The position numbers and the translations under genes are program-made. A stretch of DNA of 64,000 nucleotides. It comes from Larix kaempferi (lineage: Eukaryota > Streptophyta > Pinopsida > Pinales > Pinaceae). The notes under the pieces were generated by a model. The model was not told the DNA's origin, ran no database searches, and saw nothing but the letters and a program-made list of their open reading frames with translations. The stretch covers positions 3,420,001 through 3,484,000 of the forward strand of contig BSBM01000712.1 in NCBI GenBank assembly GCA_027924585.1. The letters run 5' to 3'. Shown one piece after another: positions 35,049 through 45,991 of this stretch (the first letter of the stretch is position 1; each line of letters begins with the position of its first letter).

Positions 35049-37443
35049 AGATTATTCCAGGGTCCCATTGCTTGTATTGCACCCCAACAATTAAGAGTGC
35101 TCTCCAACCTACACCATTAGATAAGAGGATTCCCGGATCCCATTTTCTTGTATGCATTCTCCCAAACATCATGAGTACCAAATATATATCATCAAAGTAC
35201 ATAACAACATAATGAAAATGTACATCAAGGATATGCTTCATCAAAGAGTCATGAAAGTGCTTATACCTCCAAGCAAGTAGACCACCATTTTCCAGGTGCA
35301 TACAAGCTTCAAGTGACCCATCAAATCTGCTCCAATGACATAGGTGAGGATCCCATGTCCTATAATGCTGCTCCAAAAGGATGTGATATGCATCAAAAGA
35401 TTCAGCTATGTATTCTTTCATCCAAGAAGTGAATGAAGAATATCCACTAGAATCTGAACCAAATAATGAGCAGAAAAAACAAGGAGACTTCAAATGACTC
35501 AAAGAAGTCTCACCCATACATCCATGAATGTGAGAATCATAAAGATGTAACAAAGTATGTGGCTGCCAACAAAAATGTTCTCCCATCATAAATCTATTCA
35601 TCCAAGTGTTGGATGAAGTTCCTCTAACATCAAATGAACCCAATGTTGAGCAAGAAAAACCATGAGTATTCAAGTGACTCAAATCCATATCATAGGTGCA
35701 TCCATGTAGATGTGAATCATCATAAAGTGACAAATTATGCTGTTGCAAATGTGAATAAGAATGTGCTCCAACCATGTCATCATAAAAGTTAAATCTAGGA
35801 GTTCCATACTCCTCATGTGGCACCATCAAAAAGAACCCTTTCACCCATACTTCATTGAGACTAATACTGCAAAACATGGAATTGTAGGATGTAGGAGAAT
35901 GTACTAACTCACCCAAATGATCAAAAAGTTCAGGAGTTTCATCATGGGAAGGATCCATGTGGGTAGTATCATGCAGCTCCTTCAAAAGTGTGAACTCTTT
36001 GTCATAGTTTGGTTCCAATGTAGAGGAATCATGCTCTTCTTTAAAAATTGCATAACCTTCATCAAGAGGCAATTCAAATTCATCTTCCACCACATCAAGT
36101 GTTTGGATCTCTTCAAGTTCATCTTCAAACACATCAAGAACATTCAAATTTCCACATTTCTCATGATCCACCATGTCATGAGAATCCTCCAAACAATCTA
36201 CCATTTGACAATCTGAAACATAGGAGGAAAAACAGGTATCTTGCAACTTTTCAAGGAGTTGCTCATTTTGAACTGTGAGCTTATGAATATCCTCATTATT
36301 CTTCAAGTATGCATCATGTAACAATTCATTAAGCTCAAACAAATGGTTTCTATCAAAAAGCAAAGACATGAAATTACCTTTGATGTGGCACATTGCTCTT
36401 TGAATCTTCTCCATGTCTTCAAGGAAGGATGTTTCCTCCAATGAAGTAGCTCTCCAACAAGAATTTGACACCAATGCTTGAGTGTCATGGAGAATGCTGA
36501 GGGACTCTTGGATATTATTTTAATTCATCTTTAAGGACCCTTCAATAAAATGAGGCTCTTGCAAATGAACCTCCTCATCTTCTTCAATTTTGCTTGGACC
36601 AACTTCATGAAGCTCAAGTGGTGATGGGGAAGTTGATCTTGGTTCTTCTTCAACCGCTACAAGGTCTTCATTATCATGCTTAATGAAACTTGTACTTGTA
36701 GAAACACTTTCAAAAGTGATCTTTATGTCACCAACATAGAGGTGTGAGCACCCATCAGTAGGTACTCCTTCATAGTTTAAGCATCCATCAGTAGATGCTC
36801 TTTGTTTCATGTCTAAGCTAGAAGGTGTCTCGAAATGATCTTCCATATTTTCAATAGAATCTTCTTCATGCTCTTGTGATGTCTCTTCCTTTTGCTCCTT
36901 AAAGCAAGCTGATGCATTTTGCCCCTTGTTTTCCTTAGGATCAATATATTTGGAATCTCTTCTTGAATAAATCTCAAAAGCTCTCCTCAAGGAGGACATC
37001 ATTTCATGCACACATATATGATACTCGTTCCAAGGGTTTTTACAAGAAGGGCATAAACCTTTCTTCACTAACTCCACATCTTCATTTTTGGGCCTATTTT
37101 CAAAAACATGTTCAGCATAGTACTCAAAATACATGGCATTTTGTGTATTTTTGCTAAAAGCAAGATATTCTTGATATTTTTGATATTGTTGGGGCAAGGT
37201 TTTATTTGTTGCTCTCCATCTTTGGAACTCACTCATAGAATTATCCTTGGTTGGTGTGACACACTCATATTCATCAGATTTAAAGTCATAAGAATAATCT
37301 TCATTTCTCTTGAAATTGTAAGAAGTGTTGCATGATGGCACCTCTTCCTCATACTATTCACATTCTGCTTCATATTGCTCATAAGCATCTGCATATTCCT
37401 CATAAGAATTGTACTCATAGGATTCATCATAATAGTAAGACAT
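34984..37443 (-). pseudogene. Unrecognised 820-codon frame with two stops (body 2)
   Basis: Copy of the frame in body 1, displaced by exactly 4735 bp, with the same two stops (TAG at 37354-37356, TAA at 36520-36522) and the same translation throughout. Both stops predate the duplication. Domain description as for body 1. Confidence 0.55.
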
Positions 37444-37496
37444 GGCTGCCAATTATTCTTGAATGTATGTACCTAATACACAGGTGCAAGGACCAT

Positions 37497-37509
37497 GCTC
37501 TGATACCAC
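37497..37509 (-). other. Primer binding site, body 2
   Basis: GTGGTATCAGAGC on the minus strand, directly after the LTR 3 end. Confidence 0.85.
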
Positions 37510-39531
37510 TGTAATGTCCCTTGTTAGGAATTTTATTAAAATTGCAATTTTCCACTTTTTTCCTTGGTTCGACCTTTGACTAGTTTCGATCTCTAGGTCC
37601 CAAATTTGCCCCAAATGATCCCAAATCTTCTGAGAAGGTATATGAATGATATTAGAACATAAATATGTGTTTCAGGGATGCCTTTGTACCTTTAAAACAC
37701 TTCTTCAAATACTCTTTCAATTCTGTTCAATGTAGGTAACTTTACTAGTGATTTCCCTTTGACTAGTATTGGTCTCTAGGTCTCAAATTGACTCCAAATG
37801 CCTTCAAATCTTCAAGGAAGGTGTATGAATGATATTAGGTATTGAATATGATTTTCAGGGATAACATATGGCCACCAAAATACCTCTGCAAACTCTCTTA
37901 AGATTCTGGACCAAGTATGCAATTTTACTAGTAATTTGGGGTTCAAATCCCCCTAAGGTAAGTACTGAAAATGGCTTCCCAAATGCCTCCAAACCCACTC
38001 AAATTTATGAACAGAGGTATGTAATGTGTTAATTATGTTATTAAGGTCTCATATGCACCATTAATGGTTTATTACAACTGTCCTCACCCTCTCCCATTCA
38101 ACTGCAAAAATCACCAATTCGACCCTTGGGGAAATGGCACTATTTCTTCTCCCAATGCAATTAAACCGAGTAAAAATACTTCAAATGCTCAAGTACAGTA
38201 CATGAAACTTGTAAAATACATCCATGGAAGTCCATTAATCACAAATTCATCATAGAATCATCCATTCATTCGAAATCATCATCAATACATTGGTTCACAA
38301 CAAGGTAGTGGGGAAATGGCATTGTTCTTCCATTAAAAATGAGATTTATACATTTCTACTTGGAATTTCGACCTGAAACTTTCTGGAGATGAAGAACAGA
38401 GTATTTAATTCATATTAAAAAAGATATGGGTCATTAGAAGCTCCCCCAAAGAGTACAATAGCTCACCAAAAACGCCCTCCCTCAAGGATCAAGAGTATGC
38501 CATCAAAACTGGAAATGGTTGAAGGAGCGAGCTGCAATAGAAGAAACCATGAGCTGCCCTATAGCTTACACCTGCAAATAAAGAATCCATTAAAGCTCCA
38601 AATGAAAGTTCTGAATGTCCTTTCCAATTTCCAACTTGGATGGGAATCTTTCACCCTCGAAATTGGCTAAGGCAAGAAACTAGTCATCCACTAGCTCTCC
38701 CTCTTCACAAATGCAATTGCAAATTCTACAAATGATCAAAAGCTATTCTCATACTTCATTTCTACATTTTATAACCAACATTAGCCTTCTAAGGGTCGAA
38801 ATCCTCTCAATAGATTCAATAGATTTTCATTTAGGAAATATTCCACATTTGCCACTTGTCTCCTAGTTCCAACCTTCCATCTTCTCCCAAATTCGATTTT
38901 GAGTCTCTTTGGCTTCTCCAACTCCCAAATTCGCCTTATTTGAGCCTATTTTTGGGGCTGACATGTCATAGTGGTCAGATGTCAGATTTCAGGTCTGCAA
39001 TTTGTCATAGTTGTCATAGATTCTCCATCATTGGTGTCATAGGGGCTAGGGAATCTAGCCCAAGTGTCCACAAACTTCCACTTTGACTCTTTATCTTCCA
39101 TGGAGGTTACCAATCCTTCCAAATTCGACCTAATATGCTCAATGACATGTGTTATGACTTACCAACTCACCCAAGAGTGTTCACATTCCCATTAATTCGA
39201 ATTTGCAAAAGAGAGATACCATGTATTATGAAAAATCAAGCTAGTGTGGGTCCCACATCCTCCATATGTCTCCAAAACCATTTGTCACTTAGGATTTCTC
39301 TTGAATTTCTTTATTCACTCTATTTATTAAATACTTGAACCCTTCTAATTTCTAAACATCATTTATTATCCCCCTTATTCCAAATCCCAAAGCTTCCACC
39401 CCAAACCTAGGAAACTAGTAATTTTCCTCCTTGGCAATTATTTGACCCTTAACATCAATTTTACAAACTCTAATGAATATGGCTAATGTGATTAGGCCAT
39501 TGTGACCCAATTCCAAATTTGGGACATGACA
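37510..39531 (-). repeat. LTR 3 of the tandem element (5'-most in element sense)
   Basis: Private variants cluster in its right half, for example AGATTTC for AGAGGTC near 38985 and CTGG for CGGG near 38510. It is followed by TCAAC, the right target duplication. Confidence 0.9.
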
Positions 39532-39744
39532 TCAACACTAAACTTAATCTCACCAATGGATTTCCATGGACTCACATTTTAAAAAAAATCATTTAAACCT
39601 AGTATTGTTGATATAGAATTAATTGCTCCATGGTTTATATTGCGATCTATATTTATTCAACACAACACCCTATATCACATTATGGAGCTATAAGAAAGTT
39701 GTATTGGGATTACAGGAGATGTGTCACTGGTAATTTGAATTTTG

Positions 39745-40700
39745 CACATAATAACCTTCCTACAGCCATAACCTGGGACCTAGTTAGACTTAGCATTAGT
39801 GACATGGCTAGTTTTTATGATGGATTTGAAGGATAAAACATCATTGGATAGGTTTAGGACTCATTTTTTGTTTTATTATTGGCCATATCATTCTCAATTC
39901 TAAGTTGAAACACATTGAAAGGTAGGATATGATACAAGGTTAAGTACAACTTATCCCTTTTAGTTGAAAGGGACCATGGTTGTAATATTTTCCCCATAGG
40001 TAAGAGAGCCATAATCTATTTTAGTGGGAAGGTTTCATTCACCTTTAAAGAGGTAGTTTCTTTCTTTGTTGCATTGTTGGGTTCCTAGATTTTTGATAAA
40101 AACTATGGTGTAGTACAAACCTTGTATAGAAAAAAATTCCTTTAGGGCATTGTAGTATGAAAATATCTAAAAGTTTTGCAAGTGTGTTAGAATTAGGGAG
40201 TTTCTTTGGTTTCTCTTCATTCTATTTTCAGAATGGTTTAGATTGTTCTCTAAGCCCTCTATATAATTTGGAAATAATTTGAATAGTGCCATAACATTCC
40301 AATATCCATAACCTAGGACCTAGTTAGGGTTAACATTACTGACACGATTAGTTTGTATGATAGATTCCAAGGCTCAAACATTATTGGATAGGTTTAGGAT
40401 TTATTTTTCTGTTTTATTATTGGCCATATAATTCTCAATTCTGAGCTGCAACACATTGAAAGGTAGGTTGTGATCCAAGGTTAAGTACAACTTATATCCC
40501 ATTTAGTTGAAAGGAACCTTGGTTGTCACATTTTCCCCATAGGTAAGAGCACCACAATTTGTTTAAGTGGGAAGGTTTCACTCAAATTTAAAGAGGACCT
40601 TGGTTGATTTGTGTCATTGTTGGGTTCCTCCATTGGTGGTAAAAATTATGGTGTAGTAAAATCCTTGTAGAGAATGATATTTCCTTTGGGGAACTGTAGT
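39745..40700. repeat. Diverged tandem duplication, 540-bp offset
   Basis: The segment 39745-40160 is repeated at about 40285-40700. Both contain CCATAACCT(G/A)GGACCTAGTTAG, ATTGGATAGGTTTAGGA, TGTTTTATTATTGGCCATAT, ACACATTGAAAGGTAGG and TTGTTGGGTTCCT in the same order. No coding sequence is apparent in either copy. It could be part of an unrecognised element. Confidence 0.75.
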
Positions 40701-42600
40701 CAAATCATGGCATGGTACATTTAGTGGCCATATTCAGTTATATTACCAATGGTCTTAAAACTCCCAAAATAAATCATATTTCCTTAGCATAAGTTACATG
40801 CTTGGATACTACAAATAAAAAGAGTTGATATGTTTCATTTGTTTCCTTAGGTTTTGTCTAGATGCAAACACTTTAACATGACTGTTGCATATTATTGGAT
40901 TCATATAAACAATCATCGTGATATCTCTTTTAATTGAAAAAGACAATAAAAATCAACCTTCAAAACAAAACAAACCTTTTGACTTTATCATCATCCCTAG
41001 TTACTAAGAATTTCTATTGCTTTAGCATTTTGTCGATCTAATGAATTCTGAAATGAAACTAGGGGAAACAATTCACATTGGGCATATTTTTGTATCAAAT
41101 GATCAACTAAAAACAAATCCACTATTTCTTCAACCATAGGTACAACTACAGTTCCAGTAAATAAACAACTTCAAAATGCATAACACAAGAAACAAAAATG
41201 ATTTTGTTTGAAATAAGAATGTTGTAGGTTAGTTCAAGGTACATTTGAAGCAACTATTATGTAGCTTGTTAAATATTGAACCCAACCATACTTGATGTCT
41301 AGCCACAATATTCAATTAAAAAAAACACTTCCATGCTACGTTATTCAAGCAAGCATTGCCTTCAATTTCAAATTTTTGAAAAGGAGGCACACTTATAGGG
41401 ACTACATATGGATCATGTCGACCACGTGTTTGGAGTTTAGTCCCCTCTCTGTTTTTGGTGACATTCATTTGTTTCCTCTGAGAATGTACAAAAAACAAAG
41501 GTTAATATATGAATTTGTAAGGAAGTTAAAGAATTCCCAATTTTACCTTCCTAAAGCATCCAATCAAAATCCTATAACAAATTAAAAAAAAAACTATTAA
41601 GATTATGTTCCCAAATAGGATGTGTTGGAAGAATGAGGCAGATGGATCCAATAAATACCACATCTTCATTTCATACCAAACTCTTGAAAGTTAATTTGGA
41701 TATATTTTTTTAATACAATCATTCTTAAACGGATTTTATTCCAAGAAACAACAATATATAATTGAAATTTGAGAGATGCAAACTTTGGTTATATTCTCTG
41801 AACCAAATAAGTGACGAGGCTAAAAATATTGTCTACATATGATTGATTTATTTATAAGTGAATAAACATCTACACTGAAAATTCATAACATTAATAGTGA
41901 ATAAGAGTAGGTAAATACTTTAGAGGAATTATCTATCTCCATAGAAATCAATGGACCCCTTGGGGGGAGAGCGCAGTAGAAATCATTTTACAGTTGACCA
42001 TCTAGACATAGTTGGATAAGACCGAACCATGATAATCATGTAAACTCTAGTATGGGAAAATTTATCTTTTTTTGGAAAGAGTATATATTGTATAGGGTAG
42101 GTTTTATCGGAGATAAATGGACCTACTGTCGACAAGAGCACTCACGCAAAGACCTTGAGCATGGTGAGATGATTTGTTTGGAGGAATTGGAGCTTGATGT
42201 GATATCATGATTGATGGAGTTTGGAGAGATTCCTTTCCTGGGACGGTGATGTGATGATATACTTGGATGTTCACTTTTGTGATACAGATGATGAAGCGGC
42301 CATCTTTGGTTGGAATTGAATTCTTATAGCTAGGGGAGTTTATTGGGATGCAATTTCCTTCTTGTTGTTTTTAAAGAAAAGTATTTCGGTTGGTGAACCT
42401 ACAAGTGTTTATTTTAATGATGAAACCCTTGTGTGATTGAGATGAGAACTTGCAAGTGTGAAGGATTTGATGGGTTGAAACCTAGCTGATCTTGTGATCA
42501 TAATAGTGTGGTCTCACTTATTTGGTCTCATTGAGATCCTCTTTGTTTCGAGAATAATTTCATATTATTTATTGAACAACGCCAACCACGTGAAGGTGGA
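40701..42600. other. Intergenic, no gene seen
   Basis: Only short frames such as 41292-41585 are present, with no domain or context. A CCCGCCCCCCCCCCC run lies at about 42617-42632, just right of this stretch. Confidence 0.5.
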
Positions 42601-42844
42601 ATATCTTATGGCCCCTCCCGCCCCCCCCCCCGTCATATCACTCTCAATTCCCCATACCCAATGCATGCACTTAAAAAAAATTATCTGTAAACATGCGGAT
42701 TTGATCATAAAGAAACATTTACAATTCATTCAATAAAATGTAATGTTCATTAAACCATTCATTCATTTAGTAGGCAAAACATTATGCATGACATTATATT
42801 ATCAAAAATAAGTACACATAGTGTTTCTTTCGTAACTTCTTTTT

Positions 42845-43151
42845 AGGTTTTTTCCCTTAACAAAATTAGCAAGAAACTCATCTTATAGAACTTGTTGTTC
42901 AGTTCCTGGGGCTTCATCAACTTGTCGTGTTGTCTTCCTAGTAGATTACTCGTTACGTGGATGTTGCGGAAAGGGGTCTGGATTTTCCGCAATAATGTGA
43001 AAATGTTACATTGATATCGTCTGATATTATAATGACAAGTATTTCATTTAAAAAATACATTACAAAGGTGTTTTTTCACCTGTTGTGGCCACATCATGTA
43101 CGTCATATTCCTATCCAGGCTCATCCTATACAGTGTGACCCTCTACATGCT
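42845..43151 (-). pseudogene. 3'-terminal exon-like blocks of the decayed gene
   Basis: The block 43080-43151 has an acceptor (CCGCAG) and donor (CAG|GTGAAA) and encodes an acidic, histidine-rich peptide with two stops. The block near 42845-42990 reads NPDPFPQHPRNE, TRKTTRQVDEAPGTEQQVL and DEFLANFVKGKNL with two stops, and may be the last coding exon. Confidence 0.35.
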
Positions 43152-43238
43152 CTGCGGTTGAAACATGGAAAAGTACAATTAATATTCACCATCTGCAATG
43201 CAATATTTAAAATTGTAGTATATGAATAAATTCATTAC

Positions 43239-43308
43239 CAGTATTCTTAGCATTATCTTCGATTGGTTTTTCTCCATCCTCGACATTAAGTGGATTATTG
43301 CTTTCCTT
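43239..43308 (-). pseudogene. Exon-like block of the decayed gene
   Basis: The acceptor is TTGGAG and the donor ACTG|GTAATG. The 70 nt encode KESNNPLNVEDGEKPIEDNA with no stop. The function of this acidic linker is unknown. Confidence 0.4.
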
Positions 43309-43401
43309 CTCCAAGCAGAGTCAATAGCTTATGTCAAATATTTATAACGAATATATTGCACAAGTAATAAATATTCATTCAACTATATTGATTTTATATA
43401 C

Positions 43402-43536
43402 CTGTGCAAAAGATGGATCACTAGAAGATTGCATTTTCCCAGACAAGATTTTTCGGCGTTCAACAAGAAATCCAAAGCTGTGCTGGAAGCCAAGCTTCAA
43501 GTCTTCCTCGGTGGAAAATTCCTTGAATCGGTCGAC
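43402..43536 (-). pseudogene. Transposase-like exon (VDRFKEF block)
   Basis: A 135-nt open block between ATGCAG|GTC and CACAG|GTATAT. It encodes VDRFKEFSTEEDLKLGFQHS followed by FGFLVERRKILSGKMQSSSDPSFAQ. It follows the HKLGPGGY exon in the same phase and is the best preserved exon of the gene. Confidence 0.55.
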
Positions 43537-43639
43537 CTGCATATTTACATAATGTCATGAATTTACCTTTTGCAGTGTAATAAAACAAAAATAATTGCAA
43601 TTTATTATTTGTATGCAATATTCGTTTTTTGATACTTAC

Positions 43640-43728
43640 AATTCATGCTGCCAAATTTGAATAACCACCAGGCCCAAGCTTGTGCTGATGAATTTTTTCT
43701 TGTCTTTCCTTTGTGGCATTTGATGTGT
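43640..43728 (-). pseudogene. Transposase-like exon (HKLGPGGY block)
   Basis: An 89-nt block with acceptor TGTCAG and donor ATT|GTAAGT. It encodes TSNATKERQEKIHQHKLGPG and then GYSNLAA, a TGA and Ile. An (H/Y)-x-LG-x-GGY segment after a basic helix is typical of plant Ptta/En/Spm transposase domains. The phase from the previous exon does not match by one base, a sign of decay or of a misplaced border. Confidence 0.5.
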
Positions 43729-43831
43729 CTGACAGCATATCAAAGTGTTGAAATACATTAGATGTTTAAAATTTGATCTAAAAATTAATAATAATAAGGT
43801 TTAGAATTACATTGTGGAAAGTATTGCATAC

Positions 43832-44171
43832 CTTCCTGTGCTTGGTGGTAGCTTTCCTTCTTTTCTCAGATCCCTCTCCTTTCCATCTTCCACCAGGGCT
43901 TTCCACTCTCTTCCTGGAATCATTGGAGGGCGCTCATACCTAGGGTTCCTTTCTAGATGAAACCTATATTGGTCCCTCACAATATTCATATGTTGGCCAA
44001 CCTTCTTTAGGACATTGGCTCAATTAAAGGTTTCATTTCTGAACAGGCCAACCAAAAGATTAGTGGGATCATCTTTTAAATTTTTACTTTTTTTATCCCA
44101 CCTCGTATGGATGGTTGGACCAAATATCTCCAATGACAAATCATTTAGATGTTTATGAAAAACATAATTTC
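43832..44171 (-). pseudogene. Transposase_24-like exon (Ptta/En/Spm family)
   Basis: A 340-nt block between TTTTTGTAG|GAAATT and GGAAG|GTATGC. It encodes FHKHLNDLSLEIFGPTIHTR, VGLFRNETFN, one stop, then KKVGQHMNIVRDQYRFHLER, NPRYERPPMIPGREWKALVE and DGKERDLRKEGKLPPSTGR. The pattern Y-R-x-H-L...N-P-R-Y-x-x-P-P-x-I-P...W...V then a charged helix resembles the conserved core of plant Ptta/En/Spm proteins, which derive from CACTA transposons. A host gene built on the same domain is equally possible. Confidence 0.5.
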
Positions 44172-44266
44172 CTACAAAAAGATCATGCCATCATTAGTTG
44201 AAAAACAATGTTTTATCAATATATTACAATCAAATTATAACACTAACTTGAACAATGTTTAAATAC

Positions 44267-44435
44267 CTGGGATCTTCTCTATATTTATTGGAACGAGCTC
44301 TTCATTCACCAAAAATGTTGTCTGTAGTGTACCCGTGCTAGTGACATGGGAAGATCTAGGAAATAATGCTTCAACAATCTCAATACTAGCAAGCTCTACA
44401 TTGACCCATTCTTATGCACGATCTGGCGTGCATCG
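44267..44435 (-). pseudogene. Split exon, 3' half
   Basis: From the insertion point it reads PDRA, a stop, then VNVELASIEIVEALFPRSSH, VTSTGTLQTTFLVNEELVPI and NIEKIP, up to the donor CCCAG|GTATTT. It continues the frame of 53556-53740 across the element insertion. Confidence 0.5.
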
Positions 44436-45260
44436 TGTTAGGATATTCCTATATTGCATCCTAGTCCTACCAGTATTTTAATCATTTACATTTTCAGTCA
44501 TGCATGCACTTTTAGGGTTTGCATGCATCATTTGGGGTTTGCATGCACTTCAGTCATCAGTCCAGCACCTAGCCCTCAGTTAGCTAGCCCCCGAGAGCTT
44601 CTCTCAAATTAGTTTTAACCCTCCTGGAGCTTAGTGTGACCTTCCTCCTTGATTTAAGGAAGCCAGTCATCCTTTCTCATGACCTACCAGTCCATTTTAC
44701 TTCAGTTATCCACCAGTCTTTCCTTGATTTGAGGCCAGACTGACTCCTCACTGCTGTTATCACTCCGATTGACCTCCGATGAGAAATGACTACCTGTTCT
44801 GACTCCAGTTAGCTCCTCATGTGCCCTCCACTGAGCCTCCTTCATTCAGTTAGTGCCTCCATGTGCCAGTTACATTCAGTTACTCCTACTAATTTCAGTT
44901 AAACTCAGTTTGACTGACGGTTGATAGTTACTTGTGCATTGATGACTCCACCGATGGTGATATAGACTACTAGTTATGCTCCGATGACACTCCAGTGATC
45001 CTTTGATCATTCCATGAAGGCTAATTCGAATTGCCACCTTAGGCATTCAAATTCCTCATACATTGTATTATTTATTTGTCCATTTGTGATTAATGAATTA
45101 GTGTTTGTGAAGTATTTTTGCTTCTATCCGAGTTCTACTGTATTATTATTATGTTGCTCATTATACTGCATTGATCACTCTTCTTCTATTTTCCTACTTA
45201 ATCATAATTACTCTTGTGAGGTATACATCATCTCTTAGATCTGATGTGAGGATTTTCACA
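44436..45260 (+). repeat. 5' LTR of the gag-only element
   Basis: The 825-bp LTR pairs with 52734-53555. It contains repeated GCATGCA motifs (three copies at 44502-44550). Confidence 0.9.
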
Positions 45261-45272
45261 TGGTATCATAGC
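45261..45272 (+). other. Primer binding site of the gag-only element
   Basis: TGGTATCATAGC directly follows the LTR end and differs from the usual initiator tRNA-Met site at one base. Confidence 0.8.
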
Positions 45273-45416
45273 ATGTTGAGAGTATTGTTTATCTCCATTC
45301 CTGAGAGTTTTTTGCAAGTTATTATCAAGATTTCGAGTGCAACAGTTTCTGCATTTTTGTAGCAGTAGCAGTTGTGGATATTCTCTATTGTTTTTGTAGG
45401 TCTTCTACAGCTTCAA

Positions 45417-45451
45417 TGTATTCATCAGGAATTACTCCTCTTTCTCCATTC
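45417..45451 (+). pseudogene. Gag start of the gag-only element, first 12 codons
   Basis: ATG at 45417 opens MYSSGITPLSPF, which is cut by the nested copia element inside the target duplication CATTC. The frame continues with NYDEWKPRMIAYLK from 51360. Continuity across the insertion fixes the start codon. Confidence 0.65.
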
Positions 45452-45909
45452 TGTTCGGGTACACAGGGTACTACCAAAGGACCGAACACCAAGAGCAACC
45501 ACTTCACACAAACAGATCACAGATCAACACACCGAAGTTTTGACGTGGTTTAAACCCTCTTGAGGGAAACACTCCATGGCCCCGGCCAAATAGCTTCTAC
45601 GGGACAATTTATTATGCAAAGAAAGAAAGTTACAAATGAGCTTCTCATAATCGATCAACTAAACAATGACCCTCCATGCTCTTTAAATAGAGATCATGGA
45701 CCAATCGGGTGTTAAGCCACGGATCAAGGTTAGGTTTGATCTAAGAGAAGTTGATCCGTCGGATCACTCTATGTCGGAAACATATCGTGACCGTCGGATT
45801 AAGTATTTACAAATGCATACTAATGCATACTAAAGAAACACACTATCCCTAACGGATATATTACACAAGTTGATCTTAACTAACTCCTAAGTGTCTAAAT
45901 ATCCTAACA
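45452..45909 (-). repeat. 3' LTR of the young copia element
   Basis: 458 bp, TGTTCGGG to CCTAACA on the plus strand. It is next to the polypurine tract. Confidence 0.95.
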
Positions 45910-45924
45910 TCCCCCCTTAAGAAC
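45910..45924 (-). other. Polypurine tract of the young copia element
   Basis: On the minus strand GTTCTTAAGGGGGGA precedes the LTR start TGTTAGG. Confidence 0.8.
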
Positions 45925-45991
45925 AACTTGGGATAGGATTGAAGGATTTACAAAAGTGACACTATTAGGAGAAGGAAGGAGGCATTAGAGC

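Larger units (their letters stand above)
28040..39531 (-). mobile_element. Tandem non-autonomous LTR element (LTR-body-LTR-body-LTR)
   Basis: Three 2022-bp LTRs (28040-30061, 32775-34796, 37510-39531) alternate with two 2713-bp bodies, giving an exact 4735-bp period. A perfect TCAAC duplication flanks the whole array (28035-28039 and 39532-39536), so it descends from one insertion. On the minus strand each body has a tRNA-iMet type primer site after its 5' LTR and a polypurine tract (GGGAAGGGAGGATT) before its 3' LTR. No protease, reverse transcriptase or integrase is present. The bodies contain one long unrecognised reading frame. I found no difference between the two bodies by eye, while the outer LTRs differ at about 30 positions. 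Duplication is therefore more recent than insertion. Confidence 0.9.

Noticed and set aside
28040-39531. Reading the 4735-bp repeats as a plain segmental or assembly duplication
   Set aside because: LTR ends, primer sites, polypurine tracts and a single outer target duplication fit an LTR array, and the central LTR is a mosaic, not a copy of either neighbour. An assembly artefact still deserves a read-depth check.
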